From: Erodium maritimum
Lineage: Eukaryota > Streptophyta > Magnoliopsida > Geraniales > Geraniaceae
Reading direction: 5' to 3'
Length of the DNA: 64,000 bases
Assembly: GCA_963921825.1 (NCBI GenBank)
Contig: OY997596.1
Coordinates: 15,877,001 to 15,941,000, forward strand
Shown: positions 1 to 11,286 of the stretch, in pieces
Layout: each line of letters starts with the position of its first letter
Numbering within the stretch: the first letter of the stretch is position 1
Made by a program: the position numbers and the translations under genes
Notes under the pieces: model-generated
The model's database searches: none
Told to the model about the DNA's origin: nothing
The model's input: the letters and a program-made list of their open reading frames with translations, nothing else

Positions 1-139
1 AATTGGTTAATTGGATATTGATCGGTAAGTGAATGGTATAATGTATGGATGTTTTGAGTAGCAGAGTGAATTGATCAGTCTTGAATCAATCTATTAGTAT
101 GTTTCTTTTATAATATTGGTATACACACATACATCATAC

Positions 140-890
140 CTTGTGATCGAAGCAAGTTCTTGTCGATGCAATAGTTGTACTTGATTGAAATCTAACAAGG
201 CAAATTTGAGCAGTGTCTCATTTCGAGATTTATCTTCTTGATAAGAGGAGATGTTACGCCTAGCATGAAGCCTCTGCATCCCCTTGTGGAGGGGTAGTTC
301 AAGAATTTGGAGTAGCTGTCTTGCAAGAGGATGGCTTGGATGATCACGAACCAAGGACTCTATATGAGCCTTGGTGAAAACTAGGGCTTCCTCAAGAAGG
401 TCTTCTCCATGTACTCTCACATGTGCAGCCTCAAATAGGCTAAGCATTCCTCTAACATCGTTTTCTATAGTTTCTTGGAATTTGCCATCATTGTCCTTGA
501 ACTTGTTAAATATTTCTGATTCAAAATTATTAATCATAGAATGATGACAACATATACATCACGTTATGTAAATTGTTGCTATTGTATGTGTAAATACTTA
601 CCACAAGACATTTTATACCCATGTTGCCTCAACACCCGAAATAGAAGTGTACTCGTGTAAAGGTCATAGTCATGGTTATTATTACATGAGACAAGTTTTT
701 GATTGGCTTGAACAAAAATAAGTTGCAATTGCTCTTTGATCTCCTCCTCGAAGTGATAAGAGACGCCAAGGCGACACAATAAATTGATTAAAGTGATATT
801 TTCAATCAAATCATGGGTGGAAAAATTGAGTAGCGTGGTCTTAACCTCTTCTTTCAGCTCCAATACTTCTTTGGCAAATGACTCTAATTC
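140..890 (-). CDS. Terpene synthase exons 2 and 3 (TPS-a type, partial)
   Basis: These are two internal exons of a class I terpene synthase, probably a sesquiterpene synthase acting on farnesyl diphosphate in the cytosol. Exon 2 is 890-602. It opens after a taacgtag acceptor, carries the RLGVSYHFEEEI-type motif, and ends TGTG before gtaagt. Exon 3 is 515-140. It starts EIFNKFKDNDGKF, has the LFEAAHVRVHGEDLLEEAL helix and ends QELASITR before gtatga. The 86-bp intron and the phases (phase 1 after exon 2, phase 2 after exon 3) fit the conserved TPS gene layout. Exons 1-3 join in frame to about 262 residues. The DDxxD catalytic exon lies beyond the left edge, so activity cannot be judged. No stop or frameshift is seen in the visible coding part. 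Family confidence is high; substrate is inferred from the subfamily look only. Confidence 0.88.
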
Positions 891-1349
891 CTACGTTAAA
901 AAGATAAATTTTGGTTTTACATCAAATACAAGTATATATCTATCACATAAACCTTTTAGGTAAATTTCAAGAAAGAATGTGTACTTAAAGAGTTGTTGTA
1001 AAAAAGAACCGATACCTTCAAAACATAATATATCGCGACCCAATATTGATTTTAAGAAGTTATGTTAATGATAGGTTTTTTTAAATCATTAATGACAAAT
1101 TTGAATGCATATGAAAAGACTAAATTTTCCATACAATATTTTGAATTAAAAACAATTTATGAATAAAATGCAAAGCGGTAGTACAAATTATATATAAGAT
1201 ATTGCAAAAAGGACTGTTATCTTCATCACAAGAGATGACAAATCCCGATCCTTACTAACTGTAAGAAACATCATCATTATCGGAGTTAAAATATGTGTGA
1301 AAAAATTGAACTACCCCTATATTGTATTTTAATATCAAATTAAATTAAT

Positions 1350-2800
1350 GAGGGTAGACGGCATCCCTTCTTCAATGAAGACGACAATGGTTGCCTCCTT
1401 CTCTTCAATGGTCTCTTCGTCTCAAACGACGATTGTCCTTTTGATTGCACATACGACCTATCCAACAAGCCTTCCCGTTCCCACTTCGACATAGGAAACA
1501 TATGACCTCTCAGAGCTGTTGGAGAACTTCTCCATCCATGAGTAGGTAGACCTCCTCACGATTATGGGGGAACGAGGATATGAAAGTAATGGAGGGGTTA
1601 TCCGACTATGCTTTCATAAGGCTCCTATAGTCCAAGTACTACAACAAACACTCGATGGGTGCGGTCATAATCGGACCTTGGAAAATACAAGACCTTGTGT
1701 GTAAACAACTTAGGACAGGGTAACAAGGTTCTTTTTTGCATCTCCAGGGGAAAGGAATAAGATCATGGGGAATGGAGCCCTGGCCCCGTTCCCATGGTGT
1801 TTCATTACATTCATATTTGGGTCTGCGCACTTAAACTCCCTATCGGATGTAGGTCTAAATCGTATCGTTGATTTATCGAGAATGCGTGGGGGAATGCATC
1901 CGAATGGAATATGAGTCCCTGGAATTGGGCACGGTTGGATTGCCGCCCTCTTTGACATTTTTTCCTCCTCCGTTTATTAGAAGTGGAGCAATCGTGACTA
2001 TGGCTCTCCAATATGAACACTTGTCCGATTTCTACCACCGGTGTGGTCGAATCGACCATCTAGTTATGGATTGCGCAACTGATATCCCAAGGTCGGGCGA
2101 GACTAGCTTCGACATCATCCTATAAGTTGGGATGATGGAAGAAAGTCCTTATGATCATGTACATAGTCAGAATAATGTGGGATGTTTGGAAGAGAAGCAC
2201 TGGACAAGCAATAATAGACCACACAAGATGAGTTCTTAGGGAAAGCTCAAGGCTGAGATTTTGGTAGTTTGGCCCAGATGAAGGCTCACCCTAACCCAAC
2301 AAAAAGAAGATCTATTCCTATTACTCTCCAACATATCCAAGTGTGCGACATGCTTTCTAGTTGTGGATAGAAAAGACAAGAAACCCCACTCAACACCTCT
2401 AGCCATAATCCATGGTAATGATGTATCTACCCCTATTACGAGGGTTATTATCTAGGACCGGGCTCCAATAAGTAATGGGCTCCCTTATTAATTTTTACTC
2501 TCATCGTAGAGATCCAAGAAACCCCTCCTACTACTACAACCTTGAATGAGACTTTTTTGGATGGTGATTGTTTTTGTGGATCCCCCGATATTGGTCCCAC
2601 ACACCCTGGCTAGTGTAAGGGACCTCAAGTTAGGGGTACGCAAAGGGTAGAAGGAAAAAATCTTAGGAGAAAGGTGCTTTGGAGTTGACACTAAGGGAAC
2701 TCCGGAAATACGACTTCGAAGACACATGGACCAAGAGGACACCCAACCTCGACTCCATACCAGGTTGACTAAGAAGGTACCGGTTCGGGAATCAGGTCTC
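1350..2800 (+). pseudogene. Decayed LINE ORF1 (DUF4283 / CCHC zinc knuckle type)
   Basis: Plus-strand fragments resemble the ORF1 protein of plant L1-type LINEs. The best piece is 1868-2125, where LQYEHLSDFYHRCGRIDH is followed by a Cys after four residues. This matches the zinc knuckle of zf-CCHC_4 proteins with the first Cys changed to Tyr. Upstream, about 1640-1700, a GAVIIGPWKIQ-like string may be the DUF4283 region. Reading frames are broken throughout and no endonuclease or reverse transcriptase is visible. The borders are approximate because no poly-A tail or target duplication could be placed. Confidence 0.5.
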
Positions 2801-3163
2801 TTTTGAAAATCTTATTTGATTCTATAGAGAAACATAAAAGTCTTGACGTCCACCTTTGTGTTTTAGGTTGTAATAGGATACATGGTTGGTACCTTAAGAG
2901 ATGCGTCGTCTTTTTTTTGTTATTATATTTATTTCAACTTGAGGATATTAAGCCTAAGAATAAAAATTAACTAGTTAGGGGGTCAGTCCAGGTCTTACCA
3001 AGGTGGATCACTCCACCCCTTTGATAATACTCTCATGTCTTCTTATTTTGTTAGGTTACTCCACGCTATATATTTGTTACTCCACCAAACCTGATATTTT
3101 TAGGGGGGGTCATGTTCGTAGCACGTGACAAGATTGGACGATTTTTCATTACATATAACAATG

Positions 3164-3558
3164 TGTTGGAAATAATAGCTATAAAGTCTTATTGTTTGAT
3201 CCTCTTAATATTATGGTTAGTGGCTTATTGACTACTTTTGGCTTATATTTCCTTTTATCTTTTCCTATAAATTGGACATCTCTAGTCCCTTATTCCACAT
3301 AAATAAACATTCTCTTCTCTAAATCTATCTGTGTTCAGGTATTGTTCAGTAAGTTATGGGGCTCTATATGTCAGTGAGCACGAATCGAACTAGGAAATAT
3401 GTTAACCTTAGGGAGAAACCGGTTATTTATCGCCACCGAGGTATATTAGACAAATTTCTTTCAAGTCACTGGCCTATATACCACGACATGGTTTAAAGCT
3501 CCAAATCCGATAAATTTTTCTTGAATTCAATCTTGTTATACTGTTGTTATTTCCTTCA
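3164..3558 (+). repeat. Left LTR of the 3.2-8.1 kb copia element
   Basis: This is a direct repeat of about 395 bp that begins TGTTGG. It matches 7690-8099 along its length with many substitutions and a few indels, including an extra tandem TA run in the right copy. The divergence by eye is clearly greater than between the LTRs of the Tekay element at 11.3 kb, so this insertion is older. Confidence 0.72.
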
Positions 3559-4894
3559 ATTTGATTAGTATAACATGATTGTTTCTTTGAGGTTGTCTTT
3601 GTATTAAACTTGATTTACGTATATGCGTTTGTGATCTGGTCGTTGCGTCATTGTATTATACGTGAAATATATGTGTTTTGCTTGCTTGTGCTTCTAATAG
3701 TTGTGAAGCTGAGGCAGTAATACAAAATAAATTTTGTTAGCTAAGTGCTATCATTAATGTGACCATGTGTTTGTGAAGTATGATGGGGTATGAGATGTCA
3801 TTAGTAAACAAGCACATACAGAACAAAGAGAGGTTGCTTCACTCTCTCCGCGTCGTTGTCATTAAAAGTCATTTATGAGTTCTTCACGAGTTCACATCCT
3901 GATCCAATTTCGATTTGAGTAAAGCAGCAATTGGTTGTTAACCCCAAACAACAATAGATTTCGAAGAGGGGAGAGTTGTGAAAGATAAGGAAATCAATTG
4001 CAGCTGTGAGAACACATCAATACTATGGTTTAAGGGAGAGCCAACCTCGTACCATTTGGCAGTGACCTACACACGCGGCGTGGGAATTGCAGCACAGAAA
4101 AGACAATCCCAATGATGTTGCATAGTTAGATCGCGATCTCCGAAACAAGCTCTACCGAACCTATCCTCGCATCCTTTTTACACGTCATAAAACGGCGTTG
4201 CTGAAGAAGCTTGGGTGTCGAACGTCTCTTAGGTTTTCGTCAAAATCTATTTTCATCTGTTTGTGGATGAGTGGGCATATAAGTTTCGTGACCAACATCA
4301 GATGGGCTCGTTTAAAATCTATTATTTTTGGCCTACTAACTCTACTTTAAATTTCCACCTGTTATATTTATATTTCTGATGCTTTTAACCAACTTCGGTG
4401 GTTTGTTTGGTGGATGGATATGATGGGAAGATTGGATTAATGCTAGGATCTCATGGTGGCTGCAGCTCTGGAAAGTGGCAAGACCGCATCTTATTGTGCA
4501 AACTAAGGACAATTCTGAGTCACAAGATGTGTGTGTGCTGACGTCACTAGAGCGTGAAAGATGCTGACACGTGACACTCCTCTATAGATGTGCGCACCAC
4601 CTTACCTAGCACGGTGCTGGTACCGACAAACAGAGTACTGACACCCACATACAAAGTGCTGATACTATGCAAAGTGCTAGTACCTTACATAACACAGTGT
4701 TGGTACCTTGCATACGCGGGTGCTTGTACCTTATAAATACATAGTGTTGGTACCCTACACGTTGTGGCGTGGTCAGCACGCGCTACTATGCGGTTAAAGG
4801 CACTCACAAAAAGGCCACGTGTAAACATCAGGTGCGCTCTAATGACATCATATTGGTCGCATATTATGGATCGTTTGTACTACATACCATCCCT

Positions 4895-5157
4895 ATATAT
4901 AGGGGAATATTCGGGTACAAACCCAAATTCAGGTGCGAAATACAAACCAATTTGGGTAATTGATTTAGGGGATCAAACGACCACCGAAATTCGGGGGGGG
5001 GGGGGGGGTGATTGATTACGAAATTAATTAAAAATATATGCATTCATGATTTTTGTTTAAATCTAGGCCTTTGATTCCATGATCCAAAGACCCAGATTAA
5101 TAATTTGTATTTCGTAAGAAAGATACAAGTTTGTACCTAAATCTTATATATATATAG
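4895..5157. mobile_element. TA-flanked MITE, copy 1
   Basis: This is a unit of about 260 bp whose ends are inverted versions of tatatataggggaatattcgggtacaaac and a taggtacaaa-type end, set in TA runs. Its interior reads tgattgattacgaaattaattaaaaa and ends with a ccagattaataatttgta stretch. A clearly related copy lies at 61327-61600 in the same orientation. Size, TA-rich ends and terminal inversion suggest a MITE; the superfamily was not determined. Confidence 0.6.
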
Positions 5158-5171
5158 GGTAGCTATCCATT

Positions 5172-5368
5172 AAAAACCACCCTTATTGTGCAAACTACGA
5201 ACTCACCAGGTGCTGACACGTGGCGCGCACAGTGCTGATAGTTTGCGCAGCACGATGCTAATAGTTTGGGACTATCAGCATTGTGCGCCCAAACTATTAG
5301 CACTCTGCGCGCCACGTGTCAGCGCCTGGTGAGTTCGTAGTTTGCACAATAAGGTGCGGTGTTTTATA
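5172..5368. mobile_element. Near-perfect palindromic (foldback) MITE
   Basis: Two arms of about 95 bp are almost exact reverse complements around a centre near 5270. The left arm contains cttattgtgcaaactacgaa and, further in, gctgacacgtggcgcgca. The right arm carries the complement with only a few changes, ending ttcgtagtttgcacaataag. It is flanked by TATA-rich runs on both sides. Transcribed RNA would form one long hairpin. Related single arms nearby (4493, 5448, 5533) show that the family has inserted here more than once. Confidence 0.7.
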
Positions 5369-5715
5369 TATATATTTTCCACGTGTCAGCATCTGGTGCG
5401 CTCTGCTGACATCACTTTGGGGGGATCCTATGACTCTCATGGGTTCGTAGTTTGCACAATAAGGGGGGGTTTGTACCTGATACCAATCCTACATATATAT
5501 ATATATATATATGGTATAACGTGAGAACCAGGCTTATTGTGCAAACTCCGGACGCACATGAGGGCGACAAGTGTCCTTTTTGCGCGCGCGGATTGGTAAC
5601 GCGCGCGCATGTTGTTGGCCGATGGGCCGTGGTGGTGCTGGTACAATACGCACACAATGTTGGTACAATATTTATTAATTCAAAGAAACTGATTTACGAT
5701 TAAAGACTTGTGTGT

Positions 5716-5812
5716 TTATGAACCTAAACTAAAACCTAAACCCTAAAACTAAACCCATAAACCCTAAAAGATAAACCCTAAACCCAAAAACTAAACCCTA
5801 AACCCTAAGGAA
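5716..5812. repeat. Degenerate telomere-like repeats
   Basis: An irregular run of aaccctaaa units occurs with spacers (accctaaac, aaaccctaaaag, taaaccctaagg). CCCTAAA is the plant telomere repeat, but here the units are not in perfect tandem. This is an interstitial telomere-like block, a common by-product of repair or of particular transposon interiors. Confidence 0.6.
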
Positions 5813-6662
5813 AGTAATCCAAAAGTCCTAATATGAATAAAGGAAATTAGAAAACGAAATAAATAAATAAATCCAGAATTTAAAAGTACGATTCTAACCC
5901 TCCAGATGACCTAAGATGGCCGAAAAACATCGTATATCACAACACTGTGAGTCAAGCTCGGAAGACCGTTTCCACCCAAAAAATGCTATGGTTTTGTCAA
6001 ATTCTGACACTGACTCCAGCTCAGGTTCAATTCTGCCGATTCAATACATACACAAGTGCTGGTACTTCATATACACATGTGTTGGTACATTATATGCACA
6101 AGTGCTGGTACGTCATATACATGGGTGCTGATACCACATGTATATGACTAACCAGCTGATCGGCTAGGTTTAACCCACCAATCGGCGAGACTAACCAACC
6201 GATCGGCCAGGTTTGACCCACCAATCGGACGCGTGAACAATAGCTGTGTGCGCATGAATAGCAGATGTGTGCGCGTAAAAAACATATTGGAACTGTGCCG
6301 ATTATTGTTCTAGAAAACATGTATTTAAAGCAATATTCCATTGATCATATTTGATAGACTATGGAATGAGAAATTTAGGTACCTTAGACAAAATGAATTT
6401 TTAAAAATTCATATTTTTGGTCCAAGACTACAATCCCTTGACTACAACTTAAGTGGTCTCTCGAATTGGCAAAGAGCAAAGTAGCCAACATTCTCAAGTA
6501 AGTATATAATACTTATGTTGTTTGGATTATAACTTACTAATCTTAGATTTTGGATACTGAGATCCTTTAAGAGTGCCACCTAAAGAAGTTGATTTCCTCT
6601 ATCTTAAAACAATTAGGTTTTAAATATGAAAAATATTATTTCAAAATCCAGATCTTTCTGAT

Positions 6663-6667
6663 GAAAT

Positions 6668-6698
<31 letters not shown>

Positions 6699-6701
6699 GG
6701 G
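6663..6701. repeat. (TG)n followed by a 20-G run
   Basis: A short TG microsatellite runs directly into 20 consecutive G residues (6682-6701). It has no coding content. Comparable G or C runs lie at 4993-5008, 30470-30486 and 46236-46248. Run lengths may be affected by sequencing error. Confidence 0.85.
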
Positions 6702-7689
6702 TATTATTCGGCTAAAACAAGTTTTTTAGACCCCTAGAAAACTATTATTATAAACCTATGTTCATTTTTTATTCCCGATAATATTGCATAACGATTTTTC
6801 ACCGGTTGTACTTACTATTGCTCCTATGCATGTGTAGTCTATTTTGTGACAAATTGCATGTTAGTACCTTCATTCTAATATTCATGTTGATGAACTTAGA
6901 AGGTAGTAAAAGGCACAGATTGAGAAATTATGGGAAGATGAATTTCTTATAAATCGTGTGAGAAATGATTATATAATATGAAATCTGAGCTGATATGCAT
7001 ACACTATATTATTTTTGTCCTATGTTGGTGACATGTTGATTATTGGCGGTAATAATGTTGTTGTGAACAAAACCAAAGAAATCTTTTGTCGTAAAAGAAT
7101 AATGTCTAAATAGGAAGAAAAGACTTATTCAAATTAGACAGATGGTGGTGTAGCAACTCCTATAGATCAGATTGTAGTCACGTTTGTGGTGGTGCTATTA
7201 AGATGCACTTGATAGATCAGATTGTTAGTCCATAGAAATTTTTTGGTGGTGTTATCCCAGACGTACTTGATGGACTACACTGACAAGGATGAACCTGTAC
7301 GTTGTCCTTAATGGTTCGAGCCTTACGACATGTGCTACCTAGACTTACTGAGGAGCCACCTATGTGGGTGTGATAGTGGGCCTCCATCTATGAAAGACTT
7401 GGGCTAAGTCTTTCTATAGCTTTCATTATACCCTAGGTGTACGCATGACCTTTAATAGCATTGTTGATAGTCTGCGAAACTAGCGAAATTTGAAGGTATG
7501 ATGTGTGTCATAGGGCGTATCAACCGAAGCTGGGCAAGTTCAAGACTTAGGTCACTTGTTCTAAGTAAGTTGTTACCTTACGTCACTACGTGTCAGTTCA
7601 AATCGAAAGATATTGACACTTAAGTATCTAATCCTTCCCTTACCCAAAAATTTCCTTACTCAAGCCTTTATTCGCCATTAGTGGGGAAT

Positions 7690-8099
7690 TGTTGGAAATA
7701 ATGGCTATAAAGCCTTATTGTTTGATCCTCCTAATTTTGTGTTTAGTGGCTACAAACTTGAAGTCACTTATTGACTATTTTTGGCTTATATATATATATA
7801 TTCTTATAAATTGGACATCTCTAGTCCCTTATTCTACATCAATCAAATCATTCTTTTCTCTAAGTCTCTTTGTATTTGTGTATTGTTCTGTAAGTTCCGG
7901 AGCTGTATTCGTGAATGAGCACTAATCGAGCTAGCAACTATGTTAACCTTCGGAAGCAACTAATTATTGATCGCCACCGAGGTCTACCGAACAAATTGCT
8001 TTCAAGTCAGTGGTCTATATACCTCGCCACAATTTAAATCTCCAAATCCGACAAGTCTTTACTGAATTGAATCTTGTTATACTGTTGTTATTTCCTACA
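7690..8099 (+). repeat. Right LTR of the 3.2-8.1 kb copia element
   Basis: This is the second copy of the TGTTGG direct repeat, about 410 bp. A polypurine-like agtggggaa precedes it and TPS intron sequence follows. The right border was set at the last shared base, TTTCCTACA. Confidence 0.72.
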
Positions 8100-8273
8100 T
8101 AATGCTCTTTGAAATTAGTATAGAATCATGATCAATCACGTTTTGAAAGTAACGATCACTATTTAGAACAACTCTTAACCACACAGTCATTAAAACAAGT
8201 TTACCCATATTTTTATAAGGAATTTAGGACACGCATGATGGAATATAAGAATTTAGATAAGAAAATAACATAC

Positions 8274-8396
8274 AGTATCATAGGAGGAAAGTGAAGAAAA
8301 GTAGTCGCCCCAGATCGAGGGAGGAAATTGAGCCAATGGGCGAGGTTTGGAGGTGATGGATGTAGCGGATATAACAGATACTACTTTGGAATCCAT
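8274..8396 (-). CDS. Terpene synthase exon 1, far upstream of exon 2
   Basis: A 41-codon first exon starts at the ATG at 8396 and ends ...SSYDT before a gtatgt donor at 8273. It carries the diagnostic N-terminal motif of plant terpene synthases, RPLAQFPPSIWGDYF (residues 19-33, cf. RPxANFxPSxWGD). The exon is 123 nt and ends in phase 0; exon 2 at 890 begins in phase 0 with ELESFAKEV, the right continuation. The N-terminus is short (18 residues before RP) and has no obvious plastid transit peptide, which fits a cytosolic enzyme. The resulting intron of 7383 bp is far longer than usual for this position and is explained by inserted elements (3164-8099 and others). A possible TATA-like ttataa lies upstream, about 8450. 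About 125 bp above the ATG the sequence passes into gypsy debris, so the promoter may be truncated. Confidence 0.82.
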
Positions 8397-8520
8397 GTTT
8401 ATGATACGGAGCGAGAGTGTGTGCTAAAAGATTTACGTGTGACTCCACTACTTATAACTTTTCAATTGTTGCTAAAATAATATATATTGCATTCAATCCT
8501 ATAAACAAAGTGCATTGAAT

Positions 8521-9070
8521 TCATATTAATTAGGGGAGAGATCCATATTTAGGTAGACAAATTTTCATAAATAAAAAGAGTTGTGTTTATTGAGTTGGAT
8601 CTTATTTACTAAATGTAATATACCTTTATAATGTCTCATTATTCTTGGATAATACAGATTAAAGATTTAAGGTACTGAGGTGTAATTATCCCTAAAAAAA
8701 ATAATTCTAAGTGATAAGCATATTACTTTTCTTAATCATCTGAATCTCTATAATTTTGAATGACCATAGCTTGAGTTTTCCATCTTCAGATACTTTAGGA
8801 AGCTTTGTAACCACATTGTGCTTTTTTCCTATATTTTTCTTGAGATATGGAACAGTGGGTGGATTTTGGACTGCAAAAAGTTTAAGATGATATGAAACGT
8901 TGTCTATTTTTCTGATAATCTCATATCAAGTTTCTTCTTAACTCCATTGAAGTTTATCTATGTGGTTCAAGTCTCAAAAATACCCAATAACTCACATTGA
9001 ACTCCATTTATTATGCGTTTGTCAACTTTCATATGTAGGTAAACATAATTCCAAACATAATGATTTTTTT
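8521..9070 (-). mobile_element. Decayed Ty3/gypsy fragment, tandem copy A
   Basis: The minus strand matches the 3' pol end of a gypsy element. It shares its whole length with 10742-11286 (copy B) and with 22549-22740 plus 24438-24760 (copy C), for example in the plus-strand string aagctttgtaaccacattgtg. In copy C the same segment encodes an integrase C-terminal stretch with DWVFLRLESYRQTSMDLRRN, which identifies the family. Copy A has the same layout but a broken frame. Confidence 0.6.
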
Positions 9071-9076
9071 TGGGAG

Positions 9077-10732
9077 GGAAATTTAATTTTACCACCCTGA
9101 CAAACATTTAATTTCAGTTTGATACCCTGACATAAATTTTTATCAGTTTCATACCTTAACCAAACTTTTAATTTCACTTTTATACCCATCCGGGTAAATG
9201 TCCAAAATACCCCTAACTATTACTCAAATTTTCAAACTCATGCCATTGGTTCAGAATTTGAAAATAAGTGAAATGACAATAATACTCTTCATTGTTAGGG
9301 TGTTAAAATGAAAAATTCACTACTTTTAAAATAAAATCAGTTTTTTTTTATAAATTCAATTTTTATTTAAGAAAATTATTTTTATTTTCAAAAATTCAGA
9401 TTTTTATTTTAAAAATACAAAAAAACAGATTTTATTTATAAAATATAAAAAATCAGTTTTTTATTTAATTATTTTTATTTTTTATTTTTATTTTTTAAAT
9501 TTTTCTACCTAGATTTACTTTCTATCTCCTCACCTTCTTCTCTCTCTCCTCTCACCCTTGTCTCTCTCTCCTCCTTACCTTCGTCTCTCTTCTCCAACAA
9601 ATCACCATATCCAGCATATAGTGAAGAAATTGACTAAGAAAATTTGATGTTGTGTCAGTCGAGCAACTCCATTGTTAATCATAACACTCAACACCCATGT
9701 TGGTGCTAAGTTTTCAACATCCAAATTATCTTGTTTCTGATTCTTCTTTCTACCATTTTCTCAGATCGATTACAGTGTAAATCGAACCTAAAAACAATAA
9801 AATCAAACATGAACAAAACCCATCTCGGAGCCCCCCAAAAAAATCTAAGAAGAACCCAAAATATCTATATACAAGCTCAATCCCGATCTGGGTGATCTGG
9901 GTTTCTTCCTCCTGTACCCCAAAACTGATTTATGTTGAAGAAGACGACCCAGAGCATAAAGCTCGCTTCACGCGGCGTCTCTGCTTCATTGGAGAACACG
10001 AAGAGGTGAAGACAAGATTTTCGGAGAGTCGACCTCGGATTAAATGTGTATGGTTGTAGATGGGTCTGGATGAGATGAGATGTGTGTGGTTGTACCTTGC
10101 TGGAGACGGGTCTGGTTGTATAGATGTGTTGATGAAGATGGATGTGCAGGTTAAAAGGATTATATGTGTTTTTTCATATATATTTAGTATTTTATATATA
10201 TATATATAATGAATTATTATTATTATTTTATCTATTTTTTGGAATTTTTTTTAAAAAATTAAATAAGATTTTTATAATAAAAACTGATTTTATAAAGTAA
10301 ATATATAAATAAAAAGAATTTTTGAAAATCAATGGCAAGGAAAATAAAAAAAATTATTAATTTATTTTTTTTAAATAAATAAAAATGATTTTTGGAATAA
10401 AATTGTTTTTAATAAAATATTATTTTAAAAAAAACTGATTTTTATATATTTTTTAAATTAAATTTTGAAAATAAAAATTCAATTTACAAAAAAAAAAACT
10501 GATTTTATTTTTAAAATAGTGAAATTTTCAGTTTAACACCCTAACAATGAAGGGTATTATCGTCATTTCACTTATTTTTAAATTATGAATCAATGACATG
10601 AGTTTGAAAATTTGGGTAATAGTTAGGAAGTGAAATTATAAGTTTGGTTAGGGTATGAAACTGATAAAAATTTATGTTGGGGTATCAAACTGAAATTAAA
10701 TGTTTGTCAGGGTGGTAAAATGAAATTTTTCC
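9077..10732. mobile_element. Long-TIR Mutator-like element, nonautonomous
   Basis: This is a 1.65 kb element with terminal inverted repeats of roughly 280 bp. The left end runs from a ttttaccaccctgacaaaca motif to cttcattgttagggtgttaa. The right end carries the reverse complement in the same order with few changes. Long TIRs point to a MULE. The interior is AT-rich (many tgattttt units) with a more complex core, about 9510-10150, containing CT-rich stretches and a gatctgggtgatctgggtttc string; no ORF or recognised gene fragment was found. A clean 9-bp target duplication was not seen: both flanks are T-run plus ggg-rich sequence, which hides it. Confidence 0.7.
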
Positions 10733-10741
10733 TATTTTTTT

Positions 10742-11286
10742 GGCGGGAGGGGGGAATAATAAAGAGGTCAGAACTTATTTACTAAATATAGAGAGGATAA
10801 TTCAAAAATAATAAACAGTTATATTTATTGAGTTGGGTCAAAACTTATTTACTAAATGTAGGGTACTTATATTATATCTCATTACTCTTCGATTATACAA
10901 CTTACATGAAAAACATTTGTGTTACAGGACCTCTTGTACATGCTTGGTATAGAAAATGATCCCAAGTGATAAGCATGTTATTTCTCTTAACCGTCTTAAT
11001 CTCCAGAATTTTAAATGATCGCAACTTGAGTTTTCCGTCTTCAGATACTTCATGAAGCTTTGTAACCACATTGTGATTTATTTAAGTCTTTTTATCAAGA
11101 TATGGAATAGTGCGTTGATTTTGGATTTTACAAAAAGCCTAAGATGATATTCAACCTTGCCCATTTTTCTAATAATCTGATCTCAAGTTTGCTCAACATA
11201 ATGAAATTTGTCTATATGGTTCAAGTCTCAAGAATATCCAATCACCCTCACTGAACTCCATTCACTTTGTGTTTGTTAGCATCCAT
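10742..11286 (-). mobile_element. Decayed Ty3/gypsy fragment, tandem copy B
   Basis: This is the second tandem copy of the gypsy 3' pol segment seen at 8521-9070. It is separated from copy A by the MULE (9077-10732). Its right end supplies the TCCAT target site (11282-11286) of the Tekay element. Shared plus-strand strings include tttactaaatgtaggg and gtataaa-poor integrase C-terminal sequence around 11050-11230. Frames are broken. Confidence 0.6.

Larger units (their letters stand above)
4440..6350. repeat. Composite of foldback and short tandem repeats inside the copia element
   Basis: This segment differs from the surrounding copia remains. It contains several copies of a cttattgtgcaaact motif, as left arms near 4493, 5182 and 5533 and as inverted right arms near 5340 and 5448. 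It also has two arrays of a degenerate roughly 30-bp unit around gtgctggtacc (about 4612-4760 and 6050-6135). A 43-44-bp duplication containing gatcggc and acccaccaatcgg lies at 6150-6230. A run of 16 G lies at 4993-5008. It looks like nested nonautonomous DNA elements; outer borders are not certain. Confidence 0.5.
3164..8099 (+). mobile_element. Old Ty1/copia LTR retrotransposon in TPS intron 1
   Basis: Two direct repeats bound this element. Both begin TGTTGGAAATAATRGCTATA, at 3164 and 7690, and end near TTATTTCCTWCA, at about 3558 and 8099. A purine tract agtggggaa directly precedes the second repeat, as a polypurine tract should. The interior shows a broken copia reverse transcriptase around 7010-7090 on the plus strand, with a YVGDMLIIGG string corresponding to the YVDDM active-site region. 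Flanks CAATG and TAATG may be a worn 5-bp target duplication. The interior is further invaded at about 4440-6350 by MITE-like and tandem-repeat material. No intact ORF remains. Confidence 0.7.
891..8273 (-). other. Oversized TPS intron 1
   Basis: This is the stretch between TPS exons 1 and 2, read on the minus strand (gtatgt donor at 8273, acceptor before 890). It contains a decayed LINE ORF1 (about 1350-2800), unassigned AT-rich DNA (891-1350, 2800-3163) and a whole copia element with nested MITEs (3164-8099). The residue at 8100-8273 looks like original intron. It is called an intron because flanking exons match one gene in order, strand and phase. It is unknown whether such a long TE-filled intron is still spliced. 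Confidence 0.65.

Noticed and set aside
1016-1075. Minus-strand reading with NFLKSILGRDILCFE before a gtatcgg, similar to a TPS first exon
   Set aside because: The upstream frame has stops and no RP motif, and a full match to TPS exon 1 exists at 8274-8396. The short similarity is probably chance or at most an old exon remnant.
3780-4440. Search for a gene in the copia interior left of the MITEs
   Set aside because: No ORF or motif was found; only mixed-composition DNA.
8521-11286. Repeats at 8521-9070 and 10742-11286 considered as LTRs of one element
   Set aside because: They encode part of integrase on the minus strand in the related copy C and have no TG...CA ends or primer site, so they are a duplicated internal segment.
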